From Megalobrama amblycephala (lineage: Eukaryota; Chordata; Actinopteri; Cypriniformes; Xenocyprididae), in NCBI RefSeq assembly GCF_018812025.1, contig NC_063062.1:38018228-38082227 (forward strand): 64,000 nt of DNA. The letters are read 5' to 3'. This document shows positions 1 to 10,772 of this stretch, piece by piece (the stretch's first letter is position 1; each line of letters starts with the position of its first letter). Both the position numbers and the translations under genes were made by a program. The notes beneath the pieces were generated by a model. That model did not search any database, had not been told where the DNA came from, and saw only the letters and a program-made list of their open reading frames with translations.

Positions 1-39
1 GTCCATCACTTCAATCACACTCTCTGCGACTACGTTCAG

Positions 40-995
40 TAAATAAAATAAAATAAAATAAAATAAAATAAAATAAAATAAAATAAAATAAAATAATAAA
101 TAAATAAAATAAAACAAAATAAAATAATAAAATAAAATAATAAAATAAAATAATAAAATAATAAAATAAATAAATAAATAAAAATAATTAAAATAAAATA
201 TATACATGTGAAAGTAAAATAATTAAAATAAAATAAAATATATAAAAAATAAAATACAAAATAAAATAAACCTAAAAAATAAAATAATTAAAACAAAATA
301 AAATATACACAATAAAATGTAAAAATAAAATATAATAAAATAATATGTATATATATAAAAATTATAACAAAATATAAAATAAAATAAAACGTAAAAATAA
401 AATAAAAAATAAAATTAAATAATATAAAACAAAAAATAAAATATAACAAAATCTAAAAATAAAATAAAATATAACATAAAATAACAAAATAATAATAAAA
501 CAATCTAAAAATAAATAAAAATAAATAAAATATAACAAAATATAAAATAAAAAATAAAATCAAACGTAAAAATCAAATAAAATATAAAAAAATAAATAAA
601 ATTAAATATATAAAAAACATATGTATAAAATAAAATAACAAATAAAATAAATTAAATATAAAAATATAAAATAAAAATAAAATCAAATGTAAAAATCAAA
701 TAAAATATAAAACATAAATAAAATAAAATATAAAATAAAATATAAAAAATAAAATAAAAAATGAAATAAAAATAACAAAATATAAAATAAAAAAATAAAA
801 TCAAATGTAAAAATCAAATAAAATATAAAACATAAATAAAATAAAATAAAAAATAAAATAAAATTTAAAAAATAAAATAAAAATAACAAAATATAAAATA
901 AAAAATAAAATCAAATGTAAAAATTAAATAAAATATAAATAAATAAAAAATAAATATAAAGAAATAAAAAATAAAATAAAATAAAAATCATTACC
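40..995. repeat. TAAAA-rich degenerate satellite
   Basis: Nearly pure A/T built from AAATA/TAAAA units. It begins as a clean 5-mer array (about 45-105) and then decays. A higher-order unit of roughly 110-118 bp is visible: the block beginning TCAAATGTAAAAAT recurs near 683, 801 and 911, with a variant near 558. No credible gene; the open frame on the minus strand is only low-complexity F/L/Y sequence. Confidence 0.9.
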
Positions 996-1084
996 ACTGT
1001 CATCAAATAAATAAAAGTAAACATAAATGACAGATAACCTGACAATGCATTCTTTATTTAACAGCAATTCTACTCCCTATTTAA

Positions 1085-1345
1085 GTTCATTTTTAAAGTG
1101 CACGCGCTCTATGGTATGATCGGTCGCGCGCATCGCCTGGCGTGCCCGCTCGTGCTTGTGCTTTGTGGACGCGCGCTCGGAAGCCGCGCTCCGTCATTTC
1201 CTCTCTCCACAGACAGGAGGGTGGGGACAAACAGCTGGTAAGTGATGCCGTGATCCGACCGCCGATCGGGCTGTTTTTCACACCAATAAACGCCTTTCCC
1301 GGAGCCACTACAGGTAGGACTTGTGACCGTTAATTCCAGCCGCCC
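1085..1345 (+). promoter_or_regulatory. garre1: CpG-rich candidate promoter of garre1
   Basis: An abrupt change from A/T satellite to CpG-rich DNA, with many CG dinucleotides and GCGCGC-like clusters, in an otherwise AT-rich neighbourhood. It contains strong splice donors at 1237/1238 (CTG then GTAAGT) and 1313/1314 (CAG then GTAGGA). It lies upstream of the first coding exon of garre1 on the same strand with no other plus-strand gene between. A CpG-island promoter is the simplest reading. The transcription start is not visible, and the 21 kb distance makes the link to garre1 an inference. Confidence 0.45.
1142..1313 (+). other. garre1: candidate non-coding exon 1 of garre1
   Basis: The segment ends at a consensus donor (CAG|GTAGGA after 1313); a competing donor at 1237 matches consensus even better. 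The first internal acceptor of garre1 is at 22343-22344. Exon 2 begins well before the start codon, so at least one upstream 5' UTR exon must exist, and this is the best candidate. The left boundary is arbitrary. RNA evidence would be needed to choose between donors. Confidence 0.3.
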
Positions 1346-2400
1346 CGGAGCGGCCGCGAGCGCTTGTGTTTTGACGTGTTTGAGGTGTTTTTCAATCCGT
1401 GTCAGCGAGAGGTGCTAACGGCTAACTGAGATTAGCTCCATAAATACTGATGATTTTGTGTGAAATCATTTGAAACGTCAAATCGGTGTTGTTAAAAGAG
1501 TGAAACGACAGCAGGACGACATTAAAGTGTTATTTAAGCGACATCAGGCGTGTATGTGGGTCGTTAAGGGGTTTTGGTTCATCTGTATCAGCATTGAGCC
1601 GTTTAAACCTCATCAAATCTGCTGCAGTCGGACTGTCTGATCTTAATTACTCCAATTAACGACGTGATTAACTGCCCCCGGTGTCTCTAAATTACACTGG
1701 GGCTGGAGACCCTTCAACGCCCTGAAAAGGCACTGATACGCTTCACTGCAGCCCTTTAACACCCTCATGACAGCCGACGGGTGACATACACACCCAAACC
1801 CCATTGGCGATGGCTTAGTGATTTTCAGGGTGTTTAAGTGTCAGACACTGCTGGATTTGGGTTGAACTGGACCATCCTGAAGATCAGATCAATGCATGAT
1901 CCTGTCATCAGTAATCAGACATCATAATCAGGGCATCTCCAGCTCTAGTGGTAGTTTAACTCTGGGTAAGCAGTGTTATTTTGTTTTGTTTTTCTGGAAC
2001 GAGTGTTCAAGGCATCACGGTCTGGTTTGTTGAAATGAATTTAATGTGTCAGTCAGAGGATCCGTCCGAGTGTCAGGAGGATCCAGATTCCTGTAGTGGT
2101 TCAGCTCAGAATATTTCAGGATATTTATACTCAACTGCACACCCGTGTAACCCTGTAAGTGGATTAAATTACACGTTGCAGTGTGAAATTAAATGTATTT
2201 GTCGCCTCATAAGTGAAAATGTTTCTGCTTTATTTTTATTGGATTTTGTTTAGTTGATTTTAATGTGCTTTAGCATGTTTCAGAACCTAAATTTTACATT
2301 GCGTGCAAGTAGGGACCCAACACAGGATCTATTGTTGGCATTTATGATTATTTGTGCTATTTATTAAGCCAGTGATGCACTGTGGTTGGTTCAAACTATA
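1346..2400. other. intronic stretch, no feature recognised
   Basis: Moderately AT-rich unique-looking DNA. A 90-residue open frame at 1981-2253 has no start context, family resemblance or splice structure, so I do not call it a gene. A poly-T run follows at about 2411-2432. Confidence 0.5.
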
Positions 2401-2571
2401 TTTATCTTCTTTTTTTTTTTTTTTTTTTTTTTGCATGTGAACTTGCACATGTTGGCTTTGGTGGTTTCATGAAGAATCCAAAGGCTCTTTATAGTGAAAC
2501 AGTTCTTTAACCCTCTGAGCCCTTTCATTTTAGGGTCACACTTGGTACTTTTGCAGTCAAAGGTGATCAAA

Positions 2572-3036
2572 CGGCTGCACAATTAATGGAATTTCTAATC
2601 GTGATTACAATTACGGATGCCACAATTATGTAACTGTACCAAGGAGCAATTACACACACAAAAAATGTCTGCTTACATCATTCTGCATGCTTAAGATATT
2701 TTTTCGTTCTACAGGTTATCTTAAGGGTTTTTTCATTTTAGTTTTAGTATAACATTATAATACCATGCATATTTTTACTTTTTTTTTTTTTTATTCAAAT
2801 GTGCATAGTTGACATTTGAGGCTTAATGCTATAGAAAAGCAATAATTTTCACGAAGATTGTTTTTAGCTTGTTTATTTTCATATAAAAATATGGCATGCA
2901 GTTGCTTTAAACAATGGTATAACGCTATTCAAAACATCATTCAATGTAAATTGTGATAATCGCAATTAATAATCGCAATTACAATTTCAAGAGGATAATC
3001 GGCAATTATGATTTTTGTCGTAATCGTGCAGCCCTA
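2572..3036. mobile_element. degenerate hAT-like non-autonomous element
   Basis: The left end reads GGCTGCACAATTA and the right end, reversed, reads TAGGGCTGCACGATTACGAC, a terminal inverted repeat of the TAGGGCTG type common in hAT-like fish elements. The interior repeats CAATTA/TAATCG motifs near both ends (for example 2595-2630 and 2948-3005) and contains no coding sequence. The left terminus has decayed, so no target duplication can be read. Confidence 0.6.
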
Positions 3037-3259
3037 CTTTGAAATGTAATTTTCCCCCCCAGGAAAATCAATGTAATACATTTTTGTTCAATAATATTTT
3101 TTGATTATTATTTAAAATTTTGAGGGGATTTTATGATACTATGCAATATTTATACAATCTTTTATGAACTATTTTCCATTAAAATTAATATAATTTTTTT
3201 GAAAAATGTAAAATTATTTTTCAATAATTGCAATATTTCAGATTAAAATAGAGTGAAGG

Positions 3260-3775
3260 CCTTTAACCAAAGACTATAGAATAACACAAGACGTGTCACT
3301 TGTATTATTATGAATGGGAGAAAGTGAAACGCGCAATATGGCGGAATAAGTCCCGCCTTCTAAATAAGAGCCAATTGCCGACTGGTAAAGACATCACGTC
3401 ACTGTAGCGGCCGTTAGAAGCACCGGTTTCTATAGAAACAGTCAGACGCGCCCCTCCGAAATGAGGCACAGGAGACGCGCATTTACGTCTGCGCATGCGC
3501 AGCTTGATCCAGCCTGAAAAATACCGATTTTTTTTTTTTTTTTTTTTGTCATGATTCAAGCATTTGGAAAACAAATTATGAGACAGTTGTTGTTTGATTT
3601 GATTGGTGATTTCAAATATGAAATTTAATCGTAAGGTTGGCGAACAGTTTTGGAGAATTTGATGTTTCCCCATTCAAAGAGATAGGAGCTGAGCTGCATG
3701 ATGCCCAGGATGCCCGAGAGGCATTTCAAAGATGGCCGCCGAGTGAAATGACTTGTCTTAAAGGGACTTTGCTTT
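3260..3775. other. CpG-rich repeat-like block inside the intron
   Basis: A local GC- and CpG-rich island (3330-3520, with GCGCATGCGC near 3490) bounded by AT-rich DNA and poly-T tracts. There is no splice-site-bounded open frame. The mix of ATGGCGGAATAAG-like and AAGATGGCCGCC-like motifs suggests a decayed repeat rather than a promoter. I could not find its termini. Confidence 0.3.
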
Positions 3776-4907
3776 AACATTTCCGAATCATGTCCATGAT
3801 TTTTTTTGTGAGTTCACATAGCTAATGCGACAAAAGTCACCAAGTATCATCCCATTCAGATGAAGCAAAAATTAAAAATAAATTTGAAAATGTAAATTTT
3901 TTTTTTTTTTGGGGTCAGTTTTGACCAAAGAGGCCAAGAGGGATAAAAAATGTTCTTCACACTAAGAAAAAAATGTTTTTTTTTAAGAACTGTTGACTGA
4001 AAGGTTCTTTCGGGTACCCAAAAGGGGTCGTCTTTGACATTGCAGCGAAAACCTTTATTTTTAATAGTGTAGACTGGTTTATTTTAGCGTGTGTAGTGTT
4101 GTTTATGGTTTTTGAGGATGAGGGCATGTCACACAATCTGTCAATGTTGACTTTCTAATTTGACTAGGTTCTACCAAGTGACAGATGATTTTTTGTCTTA
4201 AAATACTGAGTTTGATTGATAGATGTATGTTTGACGTCAATATCTAAAAATATGGAAAGTATTTCTCCTCCTTGTTAGTTGGTAAACATTTATATAGGAA
4301 AAGTCGCATAGTTATTTGTATTTATCATGTTTTTTCCTGCTCTCTGTGACCAGTCAGAACAGACATGTGACCCACTAATGGAAACCACTGACGTACACTA
4401 TTCACAAACTAAAAAAACAGCATTTTTACACTGTGTGATTGTGATCCTAATGGTTAGTTTCCACATTCCTCACCCTGGATTCCACAGAAGCCTGTGATTA
4501 GTTTGTTAGATGTCTGTGAGTAGGTCAATTACGCTCTATTCTGTGTGAACCTCATTGTGTTTTGCAACCAGGGTTTTCGTTAAGCCCTCTTTTGAAAAGT
4601 GCTGCGAGCAGACGGCCAGCCCCTCTGAGCTATTGTAGCCCGACTCTGGCAGTGGCTTCTCTGAGTTCATGTGGAATGTATTTCCTGTTTGGGTCCCTTC
4701 AGTTTGGGAATGAAAGAAAAAGCATGACTCGCTGCTTAATGGATGCTGCAGCAGCAGAACTAGTTATTTAAACAAGAGCTTTCTCATGATCGCCCGGAAT
4801 GTTTTTTTTCCTGACCTGTTGACAATGCAGGAATATTTTTATAGTCTGGGAGATTTTGCACTATACATAACATGGATTTGACTTATTTATGTGTGTAAGA
4901 TTTTTAA
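3776..4907. other. intronic stretch, no feature recognised
   Basis: AT-rich intron sequence with a poly-T at about 3897-3911. No terminal inverted repeats, RNA gene signatures or coding exons were seen. The open frame at 4562-4771 lacks any family resemblance. Confidence 0.5.
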
Positions 4908-5521
4908 AGGACACCTTTTACAAGATGTAATATAAGTCTCTGGTGTCCCCAGAATGTGTCTGTGAAGTTTCAGCTCAAAATCCCCCACAGATCATTTATT
5001 ATAGCTTGTCAAATTTGCCCCTTTTTGGGTGTGAGCAAAAACATGCCGTTTTTGTGTGTGTCCCTTTAAATGCAAATGAGCTGCTGCTCCCAGGCCCCCT
5101 TTCCAGAAGAGGGCGGAGCTTTAACAGCTCAACAACAACAAAGCTGGAGAATCTCACGCAGCCAAAATGAGGATTGTCAGTAACGGTGTTCAGCCTTACA
5201 TTGTTCAAACCGGAGTCGACACTGATGGAGAGACTCAGGAAGAAGTTACAACTTTTAGACGTTTCTGAATGGTTAGTGGATAAATTTATGTAGTTGCTGT
5301 GGAGTTGATTCAACTCATCCACTAGCATGTGTCATCATGTTAATCTTTTGTGCAAATCCAGTGTTGAATTGACCCTCGTTTGTAAAGCGGAAGCTTGTTG
5401 TAGTCCCTACCAGCCGTTTGTTGTTGTCGTTGTAACTTTGCAGATGTTGTTTATGATCAAACAGCAACATTACACACTAACTAAAGTTTAAAAAAAAGTG
5501 AAATCATAATCAACCACCCCT
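4908..5521. mobile_element. TTAA-flanked element, family A copy 1
   Basis: Starts AGGACACCTTTTACAAG directly after TTAA (4904-4907) and ends CCACCCCT directly before TTAA (5522-5525). The first ~250 bp match the element at 13592-14344 closely: the blocks around GATGTAATATAAGTCTC, GTTTCAGCTCAAAAT and GAGGGCGGAGCTTTAACAG. No transposase is present. TTAA target sites fit piggyBac-type (or Kolobok-type) non-autonomous elements. The right part differs from the sister copy, so it may be a recombinant or internally rearranged copy. Confidence 0.65.
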
Positions 5522-5525
5522 TTAA

Positions 5526-5751
5526 AGGTGCAGTAAGCGATTTTTGAAATCACCAAAACAAACACGCCCCATGCAAAAGGATTACATCATCTTGATAGCT
5601 CCACCCCTAAATTCACAAACATTCTATGTAACACAGGCACCTCCCCCCTAATGAGTGGACATGCCTCTTACTGCTGATTGGCTGAAGTGTGTTGTGTCGC
5701 TCGGTCTGATCCACTTTCAGCAGCGTTTCTCAGAAATTGCTTACTGCACCT
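5526..5751. mobile_element. 226 bp TTAA-flanked MITE
   Basis: The ends are inverted copies: AGGTGCAGTAAGCGATTT at the left, and the reverse complement of the right end reads AGGTGCAGTAAGCAATTT. Both ends abut TTAA (5522-5525 and 5752-5755). It is too short to code. The left TTAA is also the right TTAA of the preceding element, so one of the two inserted exactly at the edge of the other. Confidence 0.85.
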
Positions 5752-6295
5752 TTAACCAAGTTTAGTGTTTTGTTCTTCCCTCTTATTTAAAATATTTTGA
5801 TGGTTTAGTCAAATGTTAGTGTCATTGCAAGCAAATATCCCCTCCGGACATCACTTTTGGTCACTACTTAGAATCAAACCTGTGAGAATGATGCTTCAAG
5901 CATATGAATTGTTTGTTTGTTCCCAGATTATTTGAAATGGTATTTCTGTATGTATGTTACACATCATGCACAAGATGTACGGTGCATAACTGCGTCTTGT
6001 GAAACACAATCACGTCTGTTTCTTTATTTGACCAGCGTTTGGAATATGAGCAGTGGTGTTGGCTAATACTGTTGCTATGGCAATAATGCTCAGGTCAGCT
6101 GCGTGCCAGTGGCCAAACATGCTGTTTTCATGTGTTTCAGTTCTCTTAAACTGAAGTTTTTTTTTTTTGAGCAACTTTTGCTGTGAATGTAACAGTCTGT
6201 GAATGTAAAATTGTTTTTTGTTAGACTTCTAGCTCAGTTGAGAGGGACGTTTCAAGGTTGCATGCATTTAGGTTTGGATACATTGAGAGCCAGAG

Positions 6296-6296
<1 letters not shown>

Positions 6297-6326
<30 letters not shown>
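6297..6326. repeat. (TG)n microsatellite
   Basis: About 14 uninterrupted TG units. The flanking open frames on both strands owe their cysteine/valine or threonine/histidine runs to it. Confidence 0.9.
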
Positions 6327-6329
<3 letters not shown>

Positions 6330-6911
6330 TGCTGGCCGGGCCAGCGGGCTGAAAGATATCCCACTAACAAAGCATTCCAGTGTTGTTTCGGAATATGCTG
6401 CATTCTCTTGCTGACTGCTATTGCAGTTTAGAATGTCACAATGGAATCTTTTCATGGGGGAAGGGCGTGTGTGTGTTTCTAACAAAGTCAGATTAGCAGT
6501 TCTCACTCTTTATGGATTATTTTTAAGTACCAACTTTTGTCTGAAGCTGAACTTAAGTAGCCTAATCTTTTTAGGTGACGTTTATCTAAAGGTTTGCACT
6601 TTAAAAAAAAAAGAAAAAAAAAGTAGTGTTATAGAAGTATTGAGCTTTCAACTTTTCAAGTTTTTGTTGTTTTGGGTGCTTTTCTTTTTTACTGGATTCA
6701 GCACTTTGAATTCTCAGTCTTTACTAAATGAATCACCTTAACTCACTGTAAAACAATCCATTTTCCAAGGCTGGGCATTAACACACATTTCAAGAATCGA
6801 TTCAATTCAATTCATGAGCTCTTGATTAGATTCTATTGTTTATATCAATTTGTTTGGGAGGAAAAAGTGTCATGAAAAAGTTTTATAGATTTATTCAAAC
6901 ATACAATAAAT

Positions 6912-7785
6912 TAGGGCTGGACGATTATGGCCTAAAATCAAAACCTCGATTAATTGAACATTTTACCTTGATTACGATTAATGAACGATTATTTTATTTC
7001 TGTTTTTTTTTTTTTTTGCCTTCATAGTTCACTGACGAGGTTTGTACTGTAAATATGATTGACTATTAAAGGTGTGATATTTTTTTCCTATTGAAAGAGT
7101 GATCTGACATCATAGCTCACTATCGGCAGTTATTTTATCTATGGTTTGTTACGTTTCTTACAGGTTTCTGCTCGTTGTAAATCAGATAAAGATAAATTAG
7201 CACAGTACCAGTACATAATGAGAGTGATTGTGTGTGTGAATTAGTCATACCGTCTCTATTAATTGTGAAGCTGTGGGTTGTAAATAGTTCCTTCAAAAGT
7301 AGAAAAATATATGCTATAATAAGTTGTTTCTAAGCTACTTTAGTGATAAATCACTGGACAGCGCTGACTAGTTTCTGCGTTTCTCTCTGTGCGCACGATC
7401 TTCACGTTTTGCGCAGCTTCTGTTTGGATGTGTGTTCGTGCCACAATGCAGCTGCGCGAGTGCGGTAGCTCGATATAATAATACACATATGATCTAATCG
7501 CTTGAATGTCCAAACCATAACAAATACAACTGACAAAGTTTAGTGAAGACGCAAGCCTCACCGCTCGTGCGCTATCACTATGAGTTGAACCGGCATTCAC
7601 CTCCGTGCTGCTTTTATGCCACTGACTGGACGGGGCAGAGTCACATGGCTACACACGCAGTAATGTTTTTAAGGGGGAAGTATTAACAGGATTAAAAAAA
7701 CGAAATAACCGACATGGGAGAATCATGTCGGTTAGAGGTTCTGAATCTCTGTTTCAATTACTTTTCGATTAATCGTCCAGCCCTA
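6912..7785. mobile_element. 874 bp hAT-like element with perfect 8 bp target duplication
   Basis: The left end is TAGGGCTGGACGATTA. The reverse complement of the right end is TAGGGCTGGACGATTAATCG. The eight bases before (6904-6911) and after (7786-7793) are both CAATAAAT, a perfect target-site duplication of the length typical for hAT transposition. The interior has no transposase; the small frame at 7340-7600 shows no motif. This is a non-autonomous element with both ends intact. Confidence 0.92.
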
Positions 7786-8344
7786 CAATAAATGTGACTT
7801 CATTAACAGGTTAAGTAAAAATATAATGAATATATAAAAATCAGATTCATTGCCAAGCATGCTTACACACAGAATTTGTCTTGCGTGACAGAGCTCCAGT
7901 GCACAGAGAGAATGAAAATAATAAGATAAATACAGATAAGTACACAATAGGCACAATATATGTATGTGTTATACACATATTTTAAGAATTGATTTGATTC
8001 GATTCACAAGCTTTTGATTAAGCCCAAAGTATACTTTGGCCATCCGCGTGACATAATTTTTGTCATCAGGAGGCTTTAGATTCTACTGTGATTCCGATTT
8101 GATAGATTCGTTTTGAAAAGAAAAAAAAAAAAAAAAAAAGTAAAATAATACAAAATCATGCACTATACATGTCAGTTTTTATTAATTAAAATCATTAAAC
8201 TAAAGCTATAAACTATACAGGGAACGCTGGGACATTACTACAATATTAAAAGTTAAAATAAAAAATGAGTTCAAATTCAATTACTGTTTATTTAGAGCTG
8301 CACATTTTTTGGATAAATTAAGAATAGTGATCTTTTTTGTACAT

Positions 8345-8702
8345 TTCTGTATCTGTCAACATTCCTTCTGATGTTCATTCATGTTTATTTTGTGATATAA
8401 TTAGTAGTAAGAGGAAGAGATGATCGGTTCACATGCTTTTTTTTTTTGAACTGAGGCCCTACAGCGAAATGTCACGCCACATTAAAGAGCAACAAAACCA
8501 CATTCATTGTTTGAAATTTGTGATAAAATTGACAGGCTTTGAAATCCGAGACTTAAGAACAAAGCTTATTATATTATCATTTTACCATCCAAAAAAATGT
8601 AGGGTGAGACTTTGTTTCATCTATTGGGATTTGATTGAATCATACAAAGTTGGGTGTTACTTTGTGTTATGTACCACAGTGGTGTCAGGTGGATGTGCAG
8701 TG
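8345..8702. repeat. ~350 bp direct repeat, copy 1
   Basis: Starts TTTCTGTATCTGTCAACATT and ends with GGTGTCAGGTGGATG. It is nearly identical to 10218-10537. This copy carries about 35 extra bases near 8422-8457 (including a poly-T run) that the second copy lacks. Differences elsewhere are single bases. No coding potential. Confidence 0.9.
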
Positions 8703-8765
8703 CTGTTTTTTGTTTTGTTTCAAACTGAGATCATGATTCTCACACTATTCTGCACCCAAAAACTA

Positions 8766-8990
8766 AAGGTGATGATACATGGGGCAACTTTTTGAGCAAT
8801 GTTGCCAGGCAGTTTTGCCAAGCGATGTTGCTTGGGCACTTTCCCATTGAGAATGGGCAACAAATTTCTTTCTGGATATGTTAGATCGAAATTTGTTTCC
8901 CATTCTCAATTGGAAAGTGCTCAAGCATCATTGCTCTGCGACATTGTCCGGCAACATTGCTCAAAAAGTTGCCCCATGTATCATCACCTT
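8766..8990. mobile_element. foldback (palindromic) element
   Basis: The left arm starts AAGGTGATGATACATGGGGC, and the right arm is its inverted copy ending GCCCCATGTATCATCACCTT. The arms continue inward through AACTTTTTGAGCAATGTTGCC and stay partly paired to the centre (CCCATTGAGAATGGG and CCCATTCTCAATTGG). The whole 225 bp could fold into one hairpin. No coding. A target duplication could not be identified. Confidence 0.8.
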
Positions 8991-10217
8991 ACATTAACAT
9001 GACAACGATGTACTAAAAATGGAAAAGTTGATAAATGCCAAACACGCATGCCTGTAGACTAAACACGTAATACGCGTGTGCATGCCGTCAGCTTTTTCAC
9101 AGATTCATGTTTTTTGTAGTTTACACGGAGATGGTAATGGTATCGTTTTCAAAATTTTGCATTTTGAAACCCATTTTCAAGAGTTTGCATTGTTAGGCCC
9201 CCAAAACGCTGATAATGTGTAAATGAATGGCCAAAACTCACAAAAAGTTTTACCTTAAAAAGGTGTCGTGTAAACAAAGCGATTCTGTTGTAGTGTTCCC
9301 GACCTGTGTCCATTCTCGCACCTTTCCGTCCATTTCCACTACAGAAAAGGCGGTTCCGGGCCGTTTCAGATACAAAGCAAAGACTTTTTCTCTGTTCAAT
9401 TTGCACATTAAACATGAGTTGGAGCTCTTAATTTTGAACTCTCAAAGTGCACCAGATTAATGAATTTATTTTTATAATGTAAAAAATTTTCTTAAAGGGT
9501 GTGCATGCCCTAGACCCCTATAGACAGACTGAGGTCCACCTGCCGCAGTCTCACAAAATTTTATGGGATACACTGTATATGATGGTATTCTCTAAATAAT
9601 ATAACTATCTTCTTATTAAAATACCAACAATATGTGCTTGTAAAAAATTGTTTTCTTCAGACGTTTTACGACCGCAGTACACTTACATGTGTGCACATGA
9701 TCAGGATTTTACCACCTCCGCCTCATTTTGAGCCAGGAAAAACCCTGTATCCAAACTATAAACTTTTTTATCCTAGTACTCCTGTGATTTAATATGAGTA
9801 TTTGTAACACTGAAATAACGATACAGTGATGTTGAAAAGACTGTGAAGCTGTTTCATACCTATACATGACAACGGCGCTCTCTGGGTCAGCAGCAGCATC
9901 AACGCAGATCTGAATGTTCCGCTGTAATTTTGTCAAAGGTTTAATGAACTCAGGAAAATCATTGTCATTCAGGAATAATATCGCATGGGTGTTTGAATCG
10001 AGATCGCAATCTTTTTACGATTAATCGTGCAGCTCTATATTTATTTTTCGATATAATAACACTCAACACTCCTGTACAAACATGCATATATTTAGCAAAA
10101 ATCTCCCTTTCTGAGGTAAATGTAACATTGCGTGACATTTTACTGACATTACGTGATGTTTTACTGACGTCATTCCATGGTTGAAACACTGATTGAGTGA
10201 TTACATGAGACATGATT

Positions 10218-10537
10218 CATTTCTGTATCTGTCAACATTCCTTCTGATGTTCATTCACGTTTATTTTGTGATATAATTAGTAGTAAGAGGAAGAGATGAG
10301 TCCCTACAGCGAAATGTCACGCCACATTAAAGAGCAACAAAACCACATTCATTGTTTGAAATTTGTGATAAAATTGACAGGCTTTGAAATCTGAGACTTA
10401 AGAACAAAGCTTATTATATTATCATTTTACCATCCAAAACAATGTAGGGTGAGACTTTGTTTCATGTATAGGGATTTGATTGAATCATAAAAAGTGGGTG
10501 TAACTTTGTATTATGTACCACAATGGTGTCAGGTGGA
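10218..10537. repeat. ~350 bp direct repeat, copy 2
   Basis: Second copy of the repeat at 8345-8702 in the same orientation, 1.87 kb downstream. Its first ~40 bp also match, inverted, a stretch near 25255-25300 inside a hAT-like remnant, which suggests part of the unit is mobile-element sequence. Confidence 0.88.
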
Positions 10538-10683
10538 TGGAGAACAGGGATCTGTTACAGCAGCTAAAGGTGGAGCAAGTTTTTATTCCAATTTATAAAC
10601 CCAAAAGTATTCTCTTTGAAATGTGGACTGATAAATCATTCAAAGTGAGTCCATAAACATGTAGTAAATTTAGAGTCCATTTT

Positions 10684-10772
10684 GATTGCATGTTGACTTA
10701 AGTATTAAAATAGAACATTGTGGGTTATCGCAATAAAAGATAACCCACTAATATTCCAATCAACATGCAGTT
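10684..10772. repeat. hairpin with perfect 10 bp stem
   Basis: GTGGGTTATC (10720-10729) pairs perfectly with GATAACCCAC (10739-10748) across a nine-base A-rich loop. Outer arms also pair imperfectly: TGCATGTTGACT near 10687 with CAATCAACATGCA near 10757. It could be a small foldback element remnant or a pre-miRNA-like hairpin; sequence alone does not decide. Confidence 0.5.
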
